Part shown: positions 18,001-25,977 of the stretch, in pieces
How the letters are laid out: each line of letters opens with the position of its first letter
How positions within the stretch are numbered: position 1 is the first letter of the stretch
Source of the DNA: Sphingopyxis sp. CCNWLW2
GTDB taxonomy: Bacteria; Pseudomonadota; Alphaproteobacteria; Sphingomonadales; Sphingomonadaceae
Direction of reading: 5' to 3'
Length of the DNA stretch: 64,000 nt
NCBI RefSeq assembly: GCF_037095755.1
Contig: NZ_JBAWKJ010000001.1
Span: 62,001-126,000 of the forward strand
Program-made: the position numbers and the translations under genes
Notes under the pieces: generated by a model
The model's input: only the letters and a program-made list of their open reading frames with translations
Told to the model about the DNA's origin: nothing
The model's database searches: none

Positions 18001-20006
18001 CCGAAATTGCCGGCGACACCTCGACCACTTACACAGACGCGAATGGCGATGGCATTCGTTATGCCCGCACCAACGAAACCGGCCTCGCCGAAACCGATGC
18101 CTTCGCCCAAGGCGTGGGCTCGACCGCGCTCGGCTATCAGGCGGCCGCTTCCGGGGCAAATACGGTCGCGCTTGGCCGGGACAGCCAGGCCACCGTCGAT
18201 GGGTCGCTGGCGCTCGGCTCGGGCTCGGTCGCCGATCGCGCGATTGCGCCGGTGAGCGGCACGATCCCGGCAGGCATCGGTTTCGTGCCCTATAATACCA
18301 CCGACGCGACCCTCTTGGGCGCGGTTTCGGTCGGCAATGCGGCGACGAGCGAATATCGCCAGATTACGAATGTCGCCGACGGCACCGCGGCGCAGGATGC
18401 CGTAACGCTGCGCCAGCTTCAGGGTGCGATCTCGTCGGTTTCGGTGACGCCGATCCAATATTTCCACGCCAATTCGAGCGCCGTCGACTCGCTCGCGGCC
18501 GGCGCGGAATCGATCGCGGTCGGCCCGACCACGGTGGTCAATGGCGACAATGGCATCGGCATCGGCAATGGCGCGATCGTCGATCAGACCGCACCGGGAG
18601 GTACGGCGATCGGCCAGAACGCCCGGGTCAGCCAGGCCGACGGCATCGCCTTCGGCACCAACTCGATCGCCAACGGCATCCAGTCGATCGCGATCGGCCC
18701 CGGCGCCAACGCGAGCTTTGCGGGCAGCGTCGCGCTCGGCGCGGGCGCGACGACGAGCGTCGGATCGCGGACCGGCTATGCGGGCTATGGCCTCGCCGCG
18801 CCGCAGAATTCGGCGGGCGAGGTGTCGGTGGGCAGCGCGGGAGCAGAGCGGCAGCTCACCAACGTCGCCGCGGGCTCCGCCCCGACCGATGCGGTGAATG
18901 TCAGCCAGCTCAATCAGGTGGCACAAAATACTGCCACCAGCCTCGGCGGCGGAGCGTCCTATAATCCGACCACTGGCGCCTATACGGGACCGACCTATAA
19001 TGTAGGCGGAAACACCTACAATAATGTCGGCGATGCGCTCGGCGCCCAGAATACGGCGGTCACCAACCTCGACAATCGCGTGACCACGGTCGAAAGCAAC
19101 GTCACCAATCTTGGCGACAGTGTCGCGGCGGGACTTGGGGGCGGTTCGACCTACAATTCGACGACCGGAACGGTCACCACGAACCTCAATGTCGGCGGCA
19201 ACAATTACAACAACGTCAACGACGCGCTGCAGGCGCTGAACCAGACGGCGAGCGCCGGCTGGAACATCCAGGCCAATGGCGGGGCTTCGACCAATATCGC
19301 TTCGAACGGCACACTCAACGTGACCGCAGGCTCCAACACCGTAGTGACATTGAGCGGCAACCAACTGCAGATCGCGATGGCGGACAATCCCACGTTCAAT
19401 GGCGTGGTCAATGCCAATGGCGGCCTCAACGTGGGCGCCAACACCAGCGTCAACATGGGTGGCAATGTCGTCCAGAATGTCGGAGCCGGCGCGATAAACG
19501 CCACCTCAACCGATGCGGTCAACGGGTCGCAGCTCTATCCGATCCAGCAGCTGGCCAATAATTCGGTGCAATATGATGCCGCCGGCAACTCGGTCACGTT
19601 CAATCCGGGCGGATCGGCCACGACGCTGCACAATGTCGCCGCCGGCGTCGCGCCGACCGATGCGGTCAATGTCCAGCAATTGGGTGACGGTCTCGCCAGC
19701 ACACTGGCTTCAGCCAATGCCTATACCGACTCGCGGCTGGCGAACTTCGAGTTCGATCTGGGCAACGCGCGACGTGACAGCTTTGCCGGTACGGCGGGCG
19801 CGCTTGCCGCCGCGGGGCTTCCGCAAGCCTTTGAACCAGGACGCGGAATGCTCGCCTTCGGCGCGGGTACCTATCGCGGAGAATCGGCCTTCGCGCTCGG
19901 CCTGTCGCGGGTGATGGACGACGGCCGCACCGTCATCAAGGCTGGTGCGACGTACGACACGCAGCAGCGCGCCGGCGCCAATGTGGGCGTCGGGTTCCAG
20001 TTCTGA
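15021..20006 (+). CDS. Trimeric autotransporter adhesin (YadA-like, type Vc)
   Basis: 1661 residues. Residues 1-80 form an extended signal peptide: polar N-part with RRRLMAVLRR, then the core MAAVLAMGMMAPQAAFG|Q. The passenger holds dozens of YadA-head repeats of the form (A/S)-I-A-I-G-x-x-(A/S)-x-A from about residue 100 to 700. Necks read TITNVAAGRI...TDAINGSQLFA near residues 730, 895 and later, followed by coiled-coil stalks built of NLDGRVTTVEGD units. The C-terminal anchor (from about residue 1565) ends with the four-stranded YadA membrane domain, final strand GANVGVGFQF. Three chains would form one outer membrane barrel and display a fibrous adhesin for surface or cell attachment. AGGAG lies nine bases before the start. 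Confidence 0.95.
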   Translation: MSNFETVSNGRRNAELAQSWVLGAAGMGWTQRRRLMAVLRRAHRVLGVNRDQLGLGALGGGGMAAVLAMGMMAPQAAFGQTVIGNGVLTNTANCTNPSAGNQSTAIGCGSNVTGSASTAIGANADVNGDNGVAIGTAATATGNASIAIGYSMGASGLNAIGIGVFANATGVNALAVGGNARAIADGASAFGVNSTASGANGTAIGSTSTAGAAATAVGVSSQAISTNSVAIGSLSQATDIAATAVGNGARATGNSSLALGAQALAIGTSTVAVGQGAGAGSTTGNASSVAVGIAAGTLVSGAQNTAMGGGIASVMRGAGSGVSGTRNVALGTGDGTVAYDATLSASAGSLVTGSDNVAIGTNAGIGVAANGTTSIGHNALASQTNATAIGFGATATGVNAVYLGGRTGVGTGALAQSAIAIGTDVTANVADATAIGRQSVASAQFAVAIGVNSRASGISSATLGPNANASGNFALALGNAAVSSGIGSIAIGSGAEGTDIAAVALGNGTRATLARSTALGVSALASGASALAMGDTANASAQNAIAAGTNAVANSADSVAIGTNTMATGGKAVAIGAGNVANGDGAVAIGDPSTATGDGAVAQGKDNTATGNGSVAMGNTNMVGGGGQAISTPGTAAQGAVGIGFQNTVVGQGSVAIGSTSSALAAGAIAFGDTAIANNAGDVALGSGSTTDVAVATAGATIDGANYAFAGTTPTSTVSVGAAGTERTITNVAAGRISGGSTDAINGSQLFATNQAVDGIGTQVTQNTTDITNLDGRVTTTEGDITNLDGRVTTVEGDLTNLGNTITNINNGAGIKYFHANSVLADSQALGTDSVAIGPNAVANNTGDVALGNGSTTDVAVATTGTTIGGTNYAFAGTAPTSTLSIGALGAERTITNVAAGRINGSSTDAVNGSQLFATNTQVTQNTTDIANLDGRVTTVEGDVTNLDGRVTTVEGDVVNLDGRVTTVEGDIINLDNRVTTVEGTVTNLGDALTEIAGDTSTTYTDANGDGIRYARTNETGLAETDAFAQGVGSTALGYQAAASGANTVALGRDSQATVDGSLALGSGSVADRAIAPVSGTIPAGIGFVPYNTTDATLLGAVSVGNAATSEYRQITNVADGTAAQDAVTLRQLQGAISSVSVTPIQYFHANSSAVDSLAAGAESIAVGPTTVVNGDNGIGIGNGAIVDQTAPGGTAIGQNARVSQADGIAFGTNSIANGIQSIAIGPGANASFAGSVALGAGATTSVGSRTGYAGYGLAAPQNSAGEVSVGSAGAERQLTNVAAGSAPTDAVNVSQLNQVAQNTATSLGGGASYNPTTGAYTGPTYNVGGNTYNNVGDALGAQNTAVTNLDNRVTTVESNVTNLGDSVAAGLGGGSTYNSTTGTVTTNLNVGGNNYNNVNDALQALNQTASAGWNIQANGGASTNIASNGTLNVTAGSNTVVTLSGNQLQIAMADNPTFNGVVNANGGLNVGANTSVNMGGNVVQNVGAGAINATSTDAVNGSQLYPIQQLANNSVQYDAAGNSVTFNPGGSATTLHNVAAGVAPTDAVNVQQLGDGLASTLASANAYTDSRLANFEFDLGNARRDSFAGTAGALAAAGLPQAFEPGRGMLAFGAGTYRGESAFALGLSRVMDDGRTVIKAGATYDTQQRAGANVGVGFQF
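17812..17985 (+). repeat. 42-bp tandem repeats in the adhesin stalk
   Basis: Four successive copies of a 42-nt unit encode NLDGRVTTVEGDVT, two heptads of the trimeric coiled coil. Two nearly identical units (around 17860-17940) share long exact stretches. Such units can expand or shrink by recombination and change stalk length. Confidence 0.85.
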
Positions 20007-20047
20007 TTTCGTCCATCATTGATCACTCTTTCCTCAAGGAGGATGTT

Positions 20048-20488
20048 ATGAAAACCAAGTTTTTCGCTGCCCTTTGTCTCTCGGGCGCATGTTTGATGAA
20101 CCCGGCCGCAGCCTCTGAAGATAGCCCGTCGTCCGCATCGTCCGCTTCAATATATAAGGCGACGGTCGATCCCGCAGCCTTTCGGCCAGTGGTGCTGGAG
20201 CACAAGAAGCTGGGCGTCACCACCACCCCGGCGACGATCCGGCTGATCACGCCCGGCGTCGACAAGTTCAGCATCTATCCGCTGATCGGTGCGCCGCATT
20301 TTGCTGAAGGAATTACGCGGCGATGGAGTTACGTCCTCTTCTTCCCCGTCGCGCCGGGAAGCATGGAACGCGTGCGCTGCCGCATGGAAATCCGGTTCGA
20401 GCGTCCGCGCGGCCACTATAGCGTCGTGGTCTCCGAGGTCGTGTGGCAGGAGCAATCTTGCGCCGACCGGGTTGCAGCGGCAAGCTGA
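20048..20488 (+). CDS. Exported BamE (SmpA/OmlA)-like small protein
   Basis: 146 residues with signal peptide MKTKFFAALCLSGACLMNPAAA. A Cys at residue 15 could be a lipid anchor, but the preceding SGA is a poor lipobox, so cleavage after AAA is as likely. The mature part has the BamE-fold pattern: SIYPLIGAPHFAEGI, then RRWSYVLFFPV, then a CRMEIRFER strand and a C-terminal SCADRV, resembling SmpA/OmlA domains. BamE helps the BAM complex insert barrels into the outer membrane. Its place 41 bases after the adhesin and before a Skp-like gene suggests a helper for adhesin assembly. The fold call is by pattern only. Confidence 0.55.
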   Translation: MKTKFFAALCLSGACLMNPAAASEDSPSSASSASIYKATVDPAAFRPVVLEHKKLGVTTTPATIRLITPGVDKFSIYPLIGAPHFAEGITRRWSYVLFFPVAPGSMERVRCRMEIRFERPRGHYSVVVSEVVWQEQSCADRVAAAS

Positions 20489-20507
20489 TTGGGCAAGAGG
20501 TGGCGTC

Positions 20508-21038
20508 ATGCGCATAATCGTTCCTTTCGCCGCCTCTGTCCTTGCCTTCGCCAGCATCCCCGCGTCGGCGCAGACCTTCGGCCCGCCGATCCAGGGGCTT
20601 TGCTTGCTCTCCCGGAACGGCGCTATCGCGGCGTCGCGGGCCGGCCAGTCGATGCAGGCACAACTCAAGCAGATGCAGGGTGCGCTGTCGGGCGATCTCG
20701 CCCGGCAGCGTTCCTCGATCGATCAACAACGCCGAACGCTCGAGACGCGACAGAATTCGACGGCGCCAATCGAATATCAGCGGCAGATTTCCGCGCTCAA
20801 CCAACAGGCTCAGGCGATTGAACAGCAGCAAAATGCGCGATTCATCTCAGCACAAACGCGAGGGCAGCAGCAGATCGACCAAGCTCTCAATACGGCGTTG
20901 GGCCGTATGGTGACGAAAGCTAACTGCAGCGTCGTCCTCGAGCGCGATAACAGCTACGGCTGGAACAACGCGATGGATATCACGCCGGCCGTCACCCGCG
21001 AAATGGACGCTCTGCTTCAAAGCGTGGCGTTGCAATAA
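20508..21038 (+). CDS. OmpH/Skp-like periplasmic chaperone
   Basis: 176 residues. Signal peptide VPFAASVLAFASIPASA|Q; the mature chain starts with a short beta segment (GLCLLSRNGAIAASRAGQ), then a long Gln-rich helical hairpin (residues about 45-125, QAQLKQMQGALSGDLARQ and QQAQAIEQQQ), then a C-terminal part with MVTKANCSVVLERDN and the conserved DITPAVTREMDALL. This is the OmpH/Skp layout: a jellyfish-shaped trimer that carries unfolded outer membrane proteins across the periplasm. Third gene of the adhesin unit, 19 bases after the BamE-like gene. Housekeeping skp normally sits beside bamA, so a copy here suggests a dedicated chaperone. Confidence 0.82.
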   Translation: MRIIVPFAASVLAFASIPASAQTFGPPIQGLCLLSRNGAIAASRAGQSMQAQLKQMQGALSGDLARQRSSIDQQRRTLETRQNSTAPIEYQRQISALNQQAQAIEQQQNARFISAQTRGQQQIDQALNTALGRMVTKANCSVVLERDNSYGWNNAMDITPAVTREMDALLQSVALQ

Positions 21039-21401
21039 CGAAACCGGATATGATGGACTAGCGTGCCATGCGCTTGACCTCCCGCCGTAAATTAACGTGA
21101 TGCTTATCTCGACAGCCGATCTGGTCAGACATGCAGCGAAAACTGAAAAGCAGTGAGCTTGTGAGCTTCATGCTCCTGCTAGTGGCCGTCCTGGTCCTCG
21201 CGCTAAGATGATGATCGAGTTCGACGCGCGCGCACAGCCCGAATATTTCCGTCAAATTCTTGCTCAGGTCCCGACTCAAAAAAAGCTCAACCAAGCTGCC
21301 TCATGGTCCCGCCTGTCGCACACCGGTTATTGGCAACATCTTGTTAACCAATTTGGCGCAAGCTCCGTTTGGGGGGCACGTTGGCGGCGCGAGCCGTGCG
21401 A
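21039..21401. other. Gene-free spacer before the SciP-like gene
   Basis: No gene recognised. It contains a TTAACC half-site of the CtrA type at 21344-21349 and a GANTC (GACTC) near 21272, the motif methylated by CcrM in alphaproteobacteria. Both fit a cell-cycle-regulated promoter for the next gene, but each is short. Confidence 0.35.
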
Positions 21402-21692
21402 ATGGAGTTCTTCGCGGTGTTCGAATGCGACACGAAGCCTACATCGGTCATCGGACCGTTCGGTCGTCTGACGATCGGCGATTTGCCGGCCTCGTCCACC
21501 ACCTATTGGGTGAGCCGGCGCAAGGCCGAAGTGCTCGCCGCCATCGACGGCGGTTTGCTGACTGTCGACGAGGCCTGTGAGCGATATCGATTAAGTCTCG
21601 AGGAGATCATTGCGTGGCGGCGCTCGATGGCCGACGCCGGCGTTGCCGGACTTCGTATTACGAAGGACCACCGCTATCGTCATCCCTTGTAG
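21402..21692 (+). CDS. SciP-like DUF1153 protein, divergent copy
   Basis: 96 residues. The DUF1153 core is clear: TTYWVSRRKAEVLAAIDGGL, then LTVDEACERYRLSLEEIIAWRR, then GVAGLRITKDHRYR. In Caulobacter, SciP binds CtrA and DNA and blocks transcription of CtrA targets in the swarmer-cell phase. This copy has an unusual N-terminus (MEFFAVFECDTKPTSVIGPFG) and lacks the usual end (TTRIQxYR is replaced by ITKDHRYRHPL), so it may be a specialised paralogue; compare the canonical copy at 45670. It follows the adhesin cluster, whose control region has a CtrA box. Start is uncertain; no strong ribosome site is seen. Confidence 0.75.
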   Translation: MEFFAVFECDTKPTSVIGPFGRLTIGDLPASSTTYWVSRRKAEVLAAIDGGLLTVDEACERYRLSLEEIIAWRRSMADAGVAGLRITKDHRYRHPL

Positions 21693-21705
21693 TTTAAACC
21701 AGAAA

Positions 21706-21736
21706 TGCCGCGCCACCCCCACCACTGGGCGCGGTA
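21706..21736 (+). terminator. Hairpin after the SciP-like gene
   Basis: Stem TGCCGCGCC / GGCGCGGTA (one G-T pair) with a 13-nt loop, 13 bases after the stop. No T-run follows, so termination is uncertain. Confidence 0.45.
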
Positions 21737-21840
21737 TCGACGGCGCGAGGTAGTTGGTCCTCCTCGCGTCGTCCACGGCGTGCGACGATGCTGACTGGAC
21801 ATCAGCCCCCGCTTGGAACAGCTATGTGCGCGGTTACAAA

Positions 21841-21896
21841 TGGCCGGTTGGGGTCAGGCGGCTTTCAACTCCGATTCCAGATAAGCGGACATTCTG
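21841..21896 (+). repeat. Dispersed bipartite repeat, copy 3
   Basis: Left block TGGCCGGTTGGGGTCAGGCG plus GCTTTC, 17-nt spacer, right block AGCGGACATTC. It lies in the 411-bp gap between the SciP-like gene and the AhpD-like gene, which otherwise shows nothing recognisable. Confidence 0.78.
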
Positions 21897-22103
21897 TAGC
21901 GGTACGACAATTCCGTGGCCCCTCGTTTCCTGGCGCGGCCTGATCGGTACACTGCGCTAGATCAATCTTGGACCTTTCTTCCAATCCCTTTCGCCAACAT
22001 CCGGTCGAACCGGCATTTTATTTGCTCGGGATGTCACAGCGGCGGGCTCCCGCTCGTCAGTCATGGTGACGCCGATATCGGCTCAGGAAGAAAGGAAGAT
22101 CAG

Positions 22104-22550
22104 ATGAATCGGTTGAATTGGTCCGAAGTCGCTCCCGCCGGAGCGAAGGCCCTGTACGGTGTGCACCATTATGTCACTCACAACACCGCGCTCCCGGACG
22201 AGCTGGTCCACCTCGTCTTCCTGCGAGTATCCCAGATCAACGGATGCGCGCACTGCATCGATCTGCATACCCGGGACCTGCTCAAGACCATGCCAATCGA
22301 CAAGGTCGCGCTCCTTCCGGTGTGGCATGAAGTGCCGCATCTCTTCCCCGACCAGTATCGCGCAGCACTGGCTTGGGCGGAGGAAGTCACTCGCGTCAGC
22401 GAGACCCATGCTTCCGACGAGGCCTATGCAGCAGCAGCCGAGGCATTCGAGCCGAAAGACCTCGTGGACCTGACGATCGCGATTGCGGCGATGAACGCCT
22501 TCAACAGGCTCGGCGCACCATTCCGTCTTTCGGTTGCGGCCAAGCCCTGA
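22104..22550 (+). CDS. AhpD-like carboxymuconolactone decarboxylase-family protein
   Basis: 148 residues with the alkylhydroperoxidase core: LVFLRVSQINGCAHCIDLHTRD at about residues 36-57, including the redox CxxC (CAHC) and the following His. AhpD-type proteins reduce peroxides using thiols; close relatives of this length are usually annotated as peroxidase-related or CMD-family. C-terminal helices VDLTIAIAAMNAFNRLG complete the fold. GGAAGAT gives the ribosome site. Monocistronic, closed by the terminator at 22669. The CxxC makes a peroxidase role more likely than a decarboxylase. Confidence 0.85.
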   Translation: MNRLNWSEVAPAGAKALYGVHHYVTHNTALPDELVHLVFLRVSQINGCAHCIDLHTRDLLKTMPIDKVALLPVWHEVPHLFPDQYRAALAWAEEVTRVSETHASDEAYAAAAEAFEPKDLVDLTIAIAAMNAFNRLGAPFRLSVAAKP

Positions 22551-22668
22551 GGCGTGAGCGCTGCTCTTTTTTGGCGTCGCCGTACAATATCAAGTCGATT
22601 GGCGAGACTAACCGCGCCATGCGACCCAGGAGGGCTCTTCCTTTCAGGAAACACGGCTCTTCATCTTA

Positions 22669-22704
22669 CGCCCGTCCGATTTCGATCGGGCGGGCGTTCT
22701 TTTT
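22669..22704 (+). terminator. Rho-independent terminator
   Basis: 11-bp stem CGCCCGTCCGA / TCGGGCGGGCG (one G-T pair), 6-nt loop, then TTCTTTTT. It ends transcription from the AhpD-like gene, or from a small RNA in the 110 bases between. Confidence 0.85.
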
Positions 22705-22721
22705 CGGGAAATCGTCGCTTA

Positions 22722-22777
22722 TGGCCGTTAGCGGTCGGTCTGCTTTCCGATGAAAAACGCGAATAGCGGACATTGTC
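22722..22777 (+). repeat. Dispersed bipartite repeat, copy 4 (with a degenerate second right block)
   Basis: Left block TGGCCGTTAGCGGTCGGTCT plus GCTTTC, 17-nt spacer, right block AGCGGACATTG. A second AAGCGGACGC at 22807-22816 with a weak left part between suggests a degenerate overlapping copy. Confidence 0.72.
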
Positions 22778-22859
22778 GGCGAGACAGCTTGCGTACGTCA
22801 AAAGGGAAGCGGACGCACACTCTCAAACCTTCGAAAACTCTTGTCACGCTCGGCCGACC

Positions 22860-23177
22860 CTAATCATCGCGCGCGATGGTCACCTGAATGCCGTCGAGGT
22901 GGTCACCAAAGGGAAGCTGACAAGATAATCGCGACGTTTCGTTGCGGTCGGACGAACTGTCCAAGAGATCGCTTTCGTCTTCGCACATAGATGCCACCTT
23001 CCCGACGAATTCGGGCGCGACGTGGACGTGGCAAGTCGCGCACGAACAGCATCCGCCACAAAGCGCGAGCAGTTCGTCGAAGCCGTGCTCGCGGATTATC
23101 TCCATCAGGTTGAGGCCAGCGTCGGCTTCGAGCGCATGCGCTGTTCCTTTTCGGTCGACTATTGTCAGGCTTGGCAT
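22860..23177 (-). CDS. Putidaredoxin-like [2Fe-2S] ferredoxin
   Basis: 105 residues. The cluster ligands are C40, C46, C49 and C86 in CGGCCSCATCHVHV and LSCQLP, the adrenodoxin/putidaredoxin spacing (C-x5-C-x2-C...C). It would pass electrons one at a time from the FAD reductase encoded just upstream to a bacterial P450, here most likely the CYP101-like enzyme at 31.2 kb. Compared with putidaredoxin it lacks the C-terminal Trp that contacts P450cam, ending TIARDD. Last gene of a three-gene unit (SDR, reductase, ferredoxin), 13 bases after the reductase. Confidence 0.92.
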   Translation of the reverse strand: MPSLTIVDRKGTAHALEADAGLNLMEIIREHGFDELLALCGGCCSCATCHVHVAPEFVGKVASMCEDESDLLDSSSDRNETSRLSCQLPFGDHLDGIQVTIARDD

Positions 23178-23190
23178 AATGATAGCTCCA

Positions 23191-24453
23191 TCATGTTGGA
23201 TTGGACGCCAGCGAAAGCAGCGTTTTCAGCGGCGTTTCGGTGTCGGCGAGTTGCTCGGCCGTCGCCACGAGCCCCGCGGTGACGATCATGCGGCCCTGGA
23301 CATAATCCTTGGTCGCGTTGACGCAGTCGATCGCGATCACCTTGCCTTCTTTGAGGTAGACGACCGAGAAGCTGCGCGTCGCGGGATCGCCGCGCATCAC
23401 CGCGCGGTCGTGCCCGGTCGACAGCCCAGCGGTCTGGAGCTTGAGGTCATATTGGTTCGACCAGAACCATGGGATCGCGTGATAGGGCGCCTCGTCGCCG
23501 ACGATGCCCTTGGCGACGACATTGGCCTGATCATTGGCATTCTGCACCGATTCCAGCCGGATCACGACGCCTTCGGCAAAATGATTCTCATGCGCGGCGC
23601 AGTCGCCGATCGCATAAATGTCGGGAAGGCTCGTCTTGCAGAGCGCGTCGACGAGCACGCCGTTGCTGCCTTCGGCGCCCGCCGCGATCAGCGGCTCGAC
23701 CGCGGGAACGATGCCGATGCCGACGATAACGAGGTCGGCGGGGATCACTTCGCCGTCCGATAGGCGCACGCCGGTGACACACGTCTCACCCTCGATTGCC
23801 TCGACGCCGACGCCAAGGCGCAGGTCGACACCATGGTCGCGATGCTCCTGCTCATAGAAGCGCGACAGTTCGTGGCCCGCGACACGCGCGAGCACGCGTT
23901 TTTGCACTTCGAGCAGCACGACCTTCTTGCCCGCCTTGCGCAGCACCGCCGCAGCCTCGAGCCCGATATAGCCGCCACCGATCACAACGATCTGGCCCGC
24001 AGTCTCGGACGCCGCCTTCATCGTGTCGGCGTCGGCGCGCGTGCGCACCCCCTGCACGCCGGGCAGGTCGCCGCCCGGGATCGGCAGCATGCGCGGAGCG
24101 CCGCCGGTCGCCCAGACGAGCTTCCCATAGCCAATCGTCTCGCCGCCATCGGTGGCGACATTGTGCGCAGCGGGGTCGACCGAGACAACGCGCTTGCCGA
24201 GCAGCATCGTCACTTCGCGTTCGTCCCAATATTTGGCGGGGCGCAGCTGGATGCGTTCGAATTCTTTCTCGCCCGCGAAATATTCCTTCGATAGGGGCGG
24301 ACGCTCATAGGGAAGCTCGGGCTCGTCGCCGATGATCGCGATGGTGCCAGTGAATTTCTGCGTGCGCAGCATGATCGCCACCTGCGCGCCGCCATGGCCC
24401 GCGCCAACAATCACAACATCGAACGCCCTAGCATCTACCTTGCGATCCTCCAC
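23191..24453 (-). CDS. FAD-dependent ferredoxin reductase (putidaredoxin reductase-like)
   Basis: 420 residues. FAD-binding [13 protein letters not shown] near residue 14, the [10 protein letters not shown] segment near 52, NAD-binding [16 protein letters not shown] near 155, and the second FAD motif IYAIGDCA near 280; the C-terminal domain carries [13 protein letters not shown]. This is the layout of putidaredoxin reductase, which takes electrons from NADH and hands them to a [2Fe-2S] ferredoxin. The ferredoxin gene follows by 13 bases and the SDR gene precedes by 48. With them it supplies a class I P450 chain. Confidence 0.93.
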   Translation of the reverse strand: MEDRKVDARAFDVVIVGAGHGGAQVAIMLRTQKFTGTIAIIGDEPELPYERPPLSKEYFAGEKEFERIQLRPAKYWDEREVTMLLGKRVVSVDPAAHNVATDGGETIGYGKLVWATGGAPRMLPIPGGDLPGVQGVRTRADADTMKAASETAGQIVVIGGGYIGLEAAAVLRKAGKKVVLLEVQKRVLARVAGHELSRFYEQEHRDHGVDLRLGVGVEAIEGETCVTGVRLSDGEVIPADLVIVGIGIVPAVEPLIAAGAEGSNGVLVDALCKTSLPDIYAIGDCAAHENHFAEGVVIRLESVQNANDQANVVAKGIVGDEAPYHAIPWFWSNQYDLKLQTAGLSTGHDRAVMRGDPATRSFSVVYLKEGKVIAIDCVNATKDYVQGRMIVTAGLVATAEQLADTETPLKTLLSLASNPT

Positions 24454-24501
24454 GGCGTCAGGCTCCTGCGAACCGCAAAGATGCCACCTTGATCCCGCTC
24501 G

Positions 24502-25248
24502 TCACTGCGCAGTCATCCCGGCGTCAATGACATGCTCGGCGCCTGTAATGTAGGAGGATTGGTCGGAGGCGAGGAAGAGGACAAGATTGGATACTTCCTC
24601 GGGCTCAGCGATACGGCGCAGCGGGATTTGCGCGAGCGCGTCGCCGCCCTCCTCGTTGGTTGCCTCGACCATCATCGGGGTCATGATGAAGCCGGGATGG
24701 ACCGAGTTGGCGCGGATATTGTCGGGACCATATTCGACCGCTGCTGCCTTGGTCATCCCACGCACCGCAAATTTGCTCGCGACATAGGCAAGGCTTGGAA
24801 ATCCATAGTTGGCCACCAGCCCGGCTATCGAGGAAATGTTCACGATCGAGCCCTTCCCGGCTTTGAGCATCGACGGGATCACCGCGTGCATGCCAAGATA
24901 AATGCTGTGCTGGTTGACGGCGCAGACATGCATATAATCGGCTTCTGACACATCGGCCGTCTTGGCCATCGGTCCCAATATTCCGGCGTTGTTAACCAGC
25001 ACCGTCACTGGTCCGAATTTGTCTTCTGCGATCGCGACGATGCGCTGCCAGTCGGCGGCATTCGTCACATCATGTTCGGCGAAAGCGGCCTGACTGCCAA
25101 GCTCCGTCGCCAGAGCGTCGCCCACATCGGCACGCATATCGGTGAGCAGCACCTGCCCCCCTTCTGCAACGAAGCGCCGCGCATGCGACGCGCCCATGCC
25201 GCGCGATGCGCCGGTGACAATGGCGATCTTCCCGTCGAGCTGACCCAT
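24502..25248 (-). CDS. Short-chain dehydrogenase/reductase
   Basis: 248 residues, classical SDR. Cofactor motif TGASRGMG at residues 12-19 followed by an acidic residue after strand 2 (LLTDMRAD), which favours NAD; NNAG near 88; catalytic Ser in VNISSIAG near 138 and YVASK near 154. It would oxidise a secondary alcohol to a ketone. As first gene of the unit with the P450 redox partners it may oxidise the P450 product, as the hydroxycamphor dehydrogenase does in camphor breakdown. AGGAGAGAGAAG precedes the start. Divergent from the TetR gene. Confidence 0.88.
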   Translation of the reverse strand: MGQLDGKIAIVTGASRGMGASHARRFVAEGGQVLLTDMRADVGDALATELGSQAAFAEHDVTNAADWQRIVAIAEDKFGPVTVLVNNAGILGPMAKTADVSEADYMHVCAVNQHSIYLGMHAVIPSMLKAGKGSIVNISSIAGLVANYGFPSLAYVASKFAVRGMTKAAAVEYGPDNIRANSVHPGFIMTPMMVEATNEEGGDALAQIPLRRIAEPEEVSNLVLFLASDQSSYITGAEHVIDAGMTAQ

Positions 25249-25318
25249 CTTCTCTCTCCTGATATTGCGGTATGAATAAGTGTGGAATTGCGGCCGGTTG
25301 GGGGGTAGGCAGGCGGCC

Positions 25319-25975
25319 ATGGCGCAATCGAGCAACATTTCCCGCCGCCGCAAAACGGCCCTCGAAGACGGCAGCACCGACTATCTGGCCAAGCGCGCCG
25401 AGCTGGTCGAGATCGCCGGACGCCAGTTTAAAAACAACGGCTTCCGCGCGACGACGCTGGCGGAGATCGGCCATAAGGCGGGGCTCGACCGGGCGACGGT
25501 CTATTATTATTTCGGCAGCAAGGAGGAATTGTTCCGCGAGTGCCTGCGTGTCGGAGTCGACGACAATATCAACGAGTGCGAGCGGATCGCCAACGATCCC
25601 GCCCTGTCCACCGCGGAGAGGCTGCGCGGCGTCATCAACCAGCTGATGAGCGCCTACGACCAGCATTATCCGCACATGTATGTCTACATCCAGGAAGAGA
25701 TGAACCGCATCGCCGGCGAAAAAAGTGCGTGGGCGCAGCAGATCATCAGCCAGACGCGCAAGTTCGAACGCATCGTGATGAGCCTGATTTCCGAACTGAT
25801 CGAGCGGGGCGAGATGCGCTCCGACATTCCGGTGTCGGTCGCCGCGAACGCGGTGTTCGGCATGCTCAACTGGACGCACCGCTGGTACCAACCGGGCGGC
25901 GCGCATCCCGCGCTCGAAGTGTCCGAAGGGTTCAGCGATATCTTCTTCGACGGGATGGCACGCCGCAAGGACTGA
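25319..25975 (+). CDS. TetR-family regulator of the catabolic cluster
   Basis: 218 residues. HTH region: AGRQFKNNGFRATTLAEIG, then GLDRATVYYYFGSKEELFRE at about residues 45-65, the standard TetR DNA-binding helices. The C-terminal ligand domain ends with the helix MLNWTHRWYQPGG typical of TetR proteins in lipid and aromatic catabolism. An in-frame start at 25280 exists, but 25319 gives a normal N-terminus. Divergent from the SDR operon and tail-to-tail with the CoA ligase (2-bp gap). It is the best candidate to bind the GTCAAC-N6-GTTGAC boxes at 27.7 and 33.2 kb, although none lies in front of its own gene. Confidence 0.85.
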   Translation: MAQSSNISRRRKTALEDGSTDYLAKRAELVEIAGRQFKNNGFRATTLAEIGHKAGLDRATVYYYFGSKEELFRECLRVGVDDNINECERIANDPALSTAERLRGVINQLMSAYDQHYPHMYVYIQEEMNRIAGEKSAWAQQIISQTRKFERIVMSLISELIERGEMRSDIPVSVAANAVFGMLNWTHRWYQPGGAHPALEVSEGFSDIFFDGMARRKD

Positions 25976-25977
25976 CC

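Noticed and set aside
14985..19364. Very long minus-strand open frame (1459 codons)
   Set aside because: It is antisense to the trimeric autotransporter, whose repeats and GC-rich codons leave the opposite strand open. Its translation is Arg/Gly/Asp-rich with no domain, and the plus-strand reading is unambiguous.
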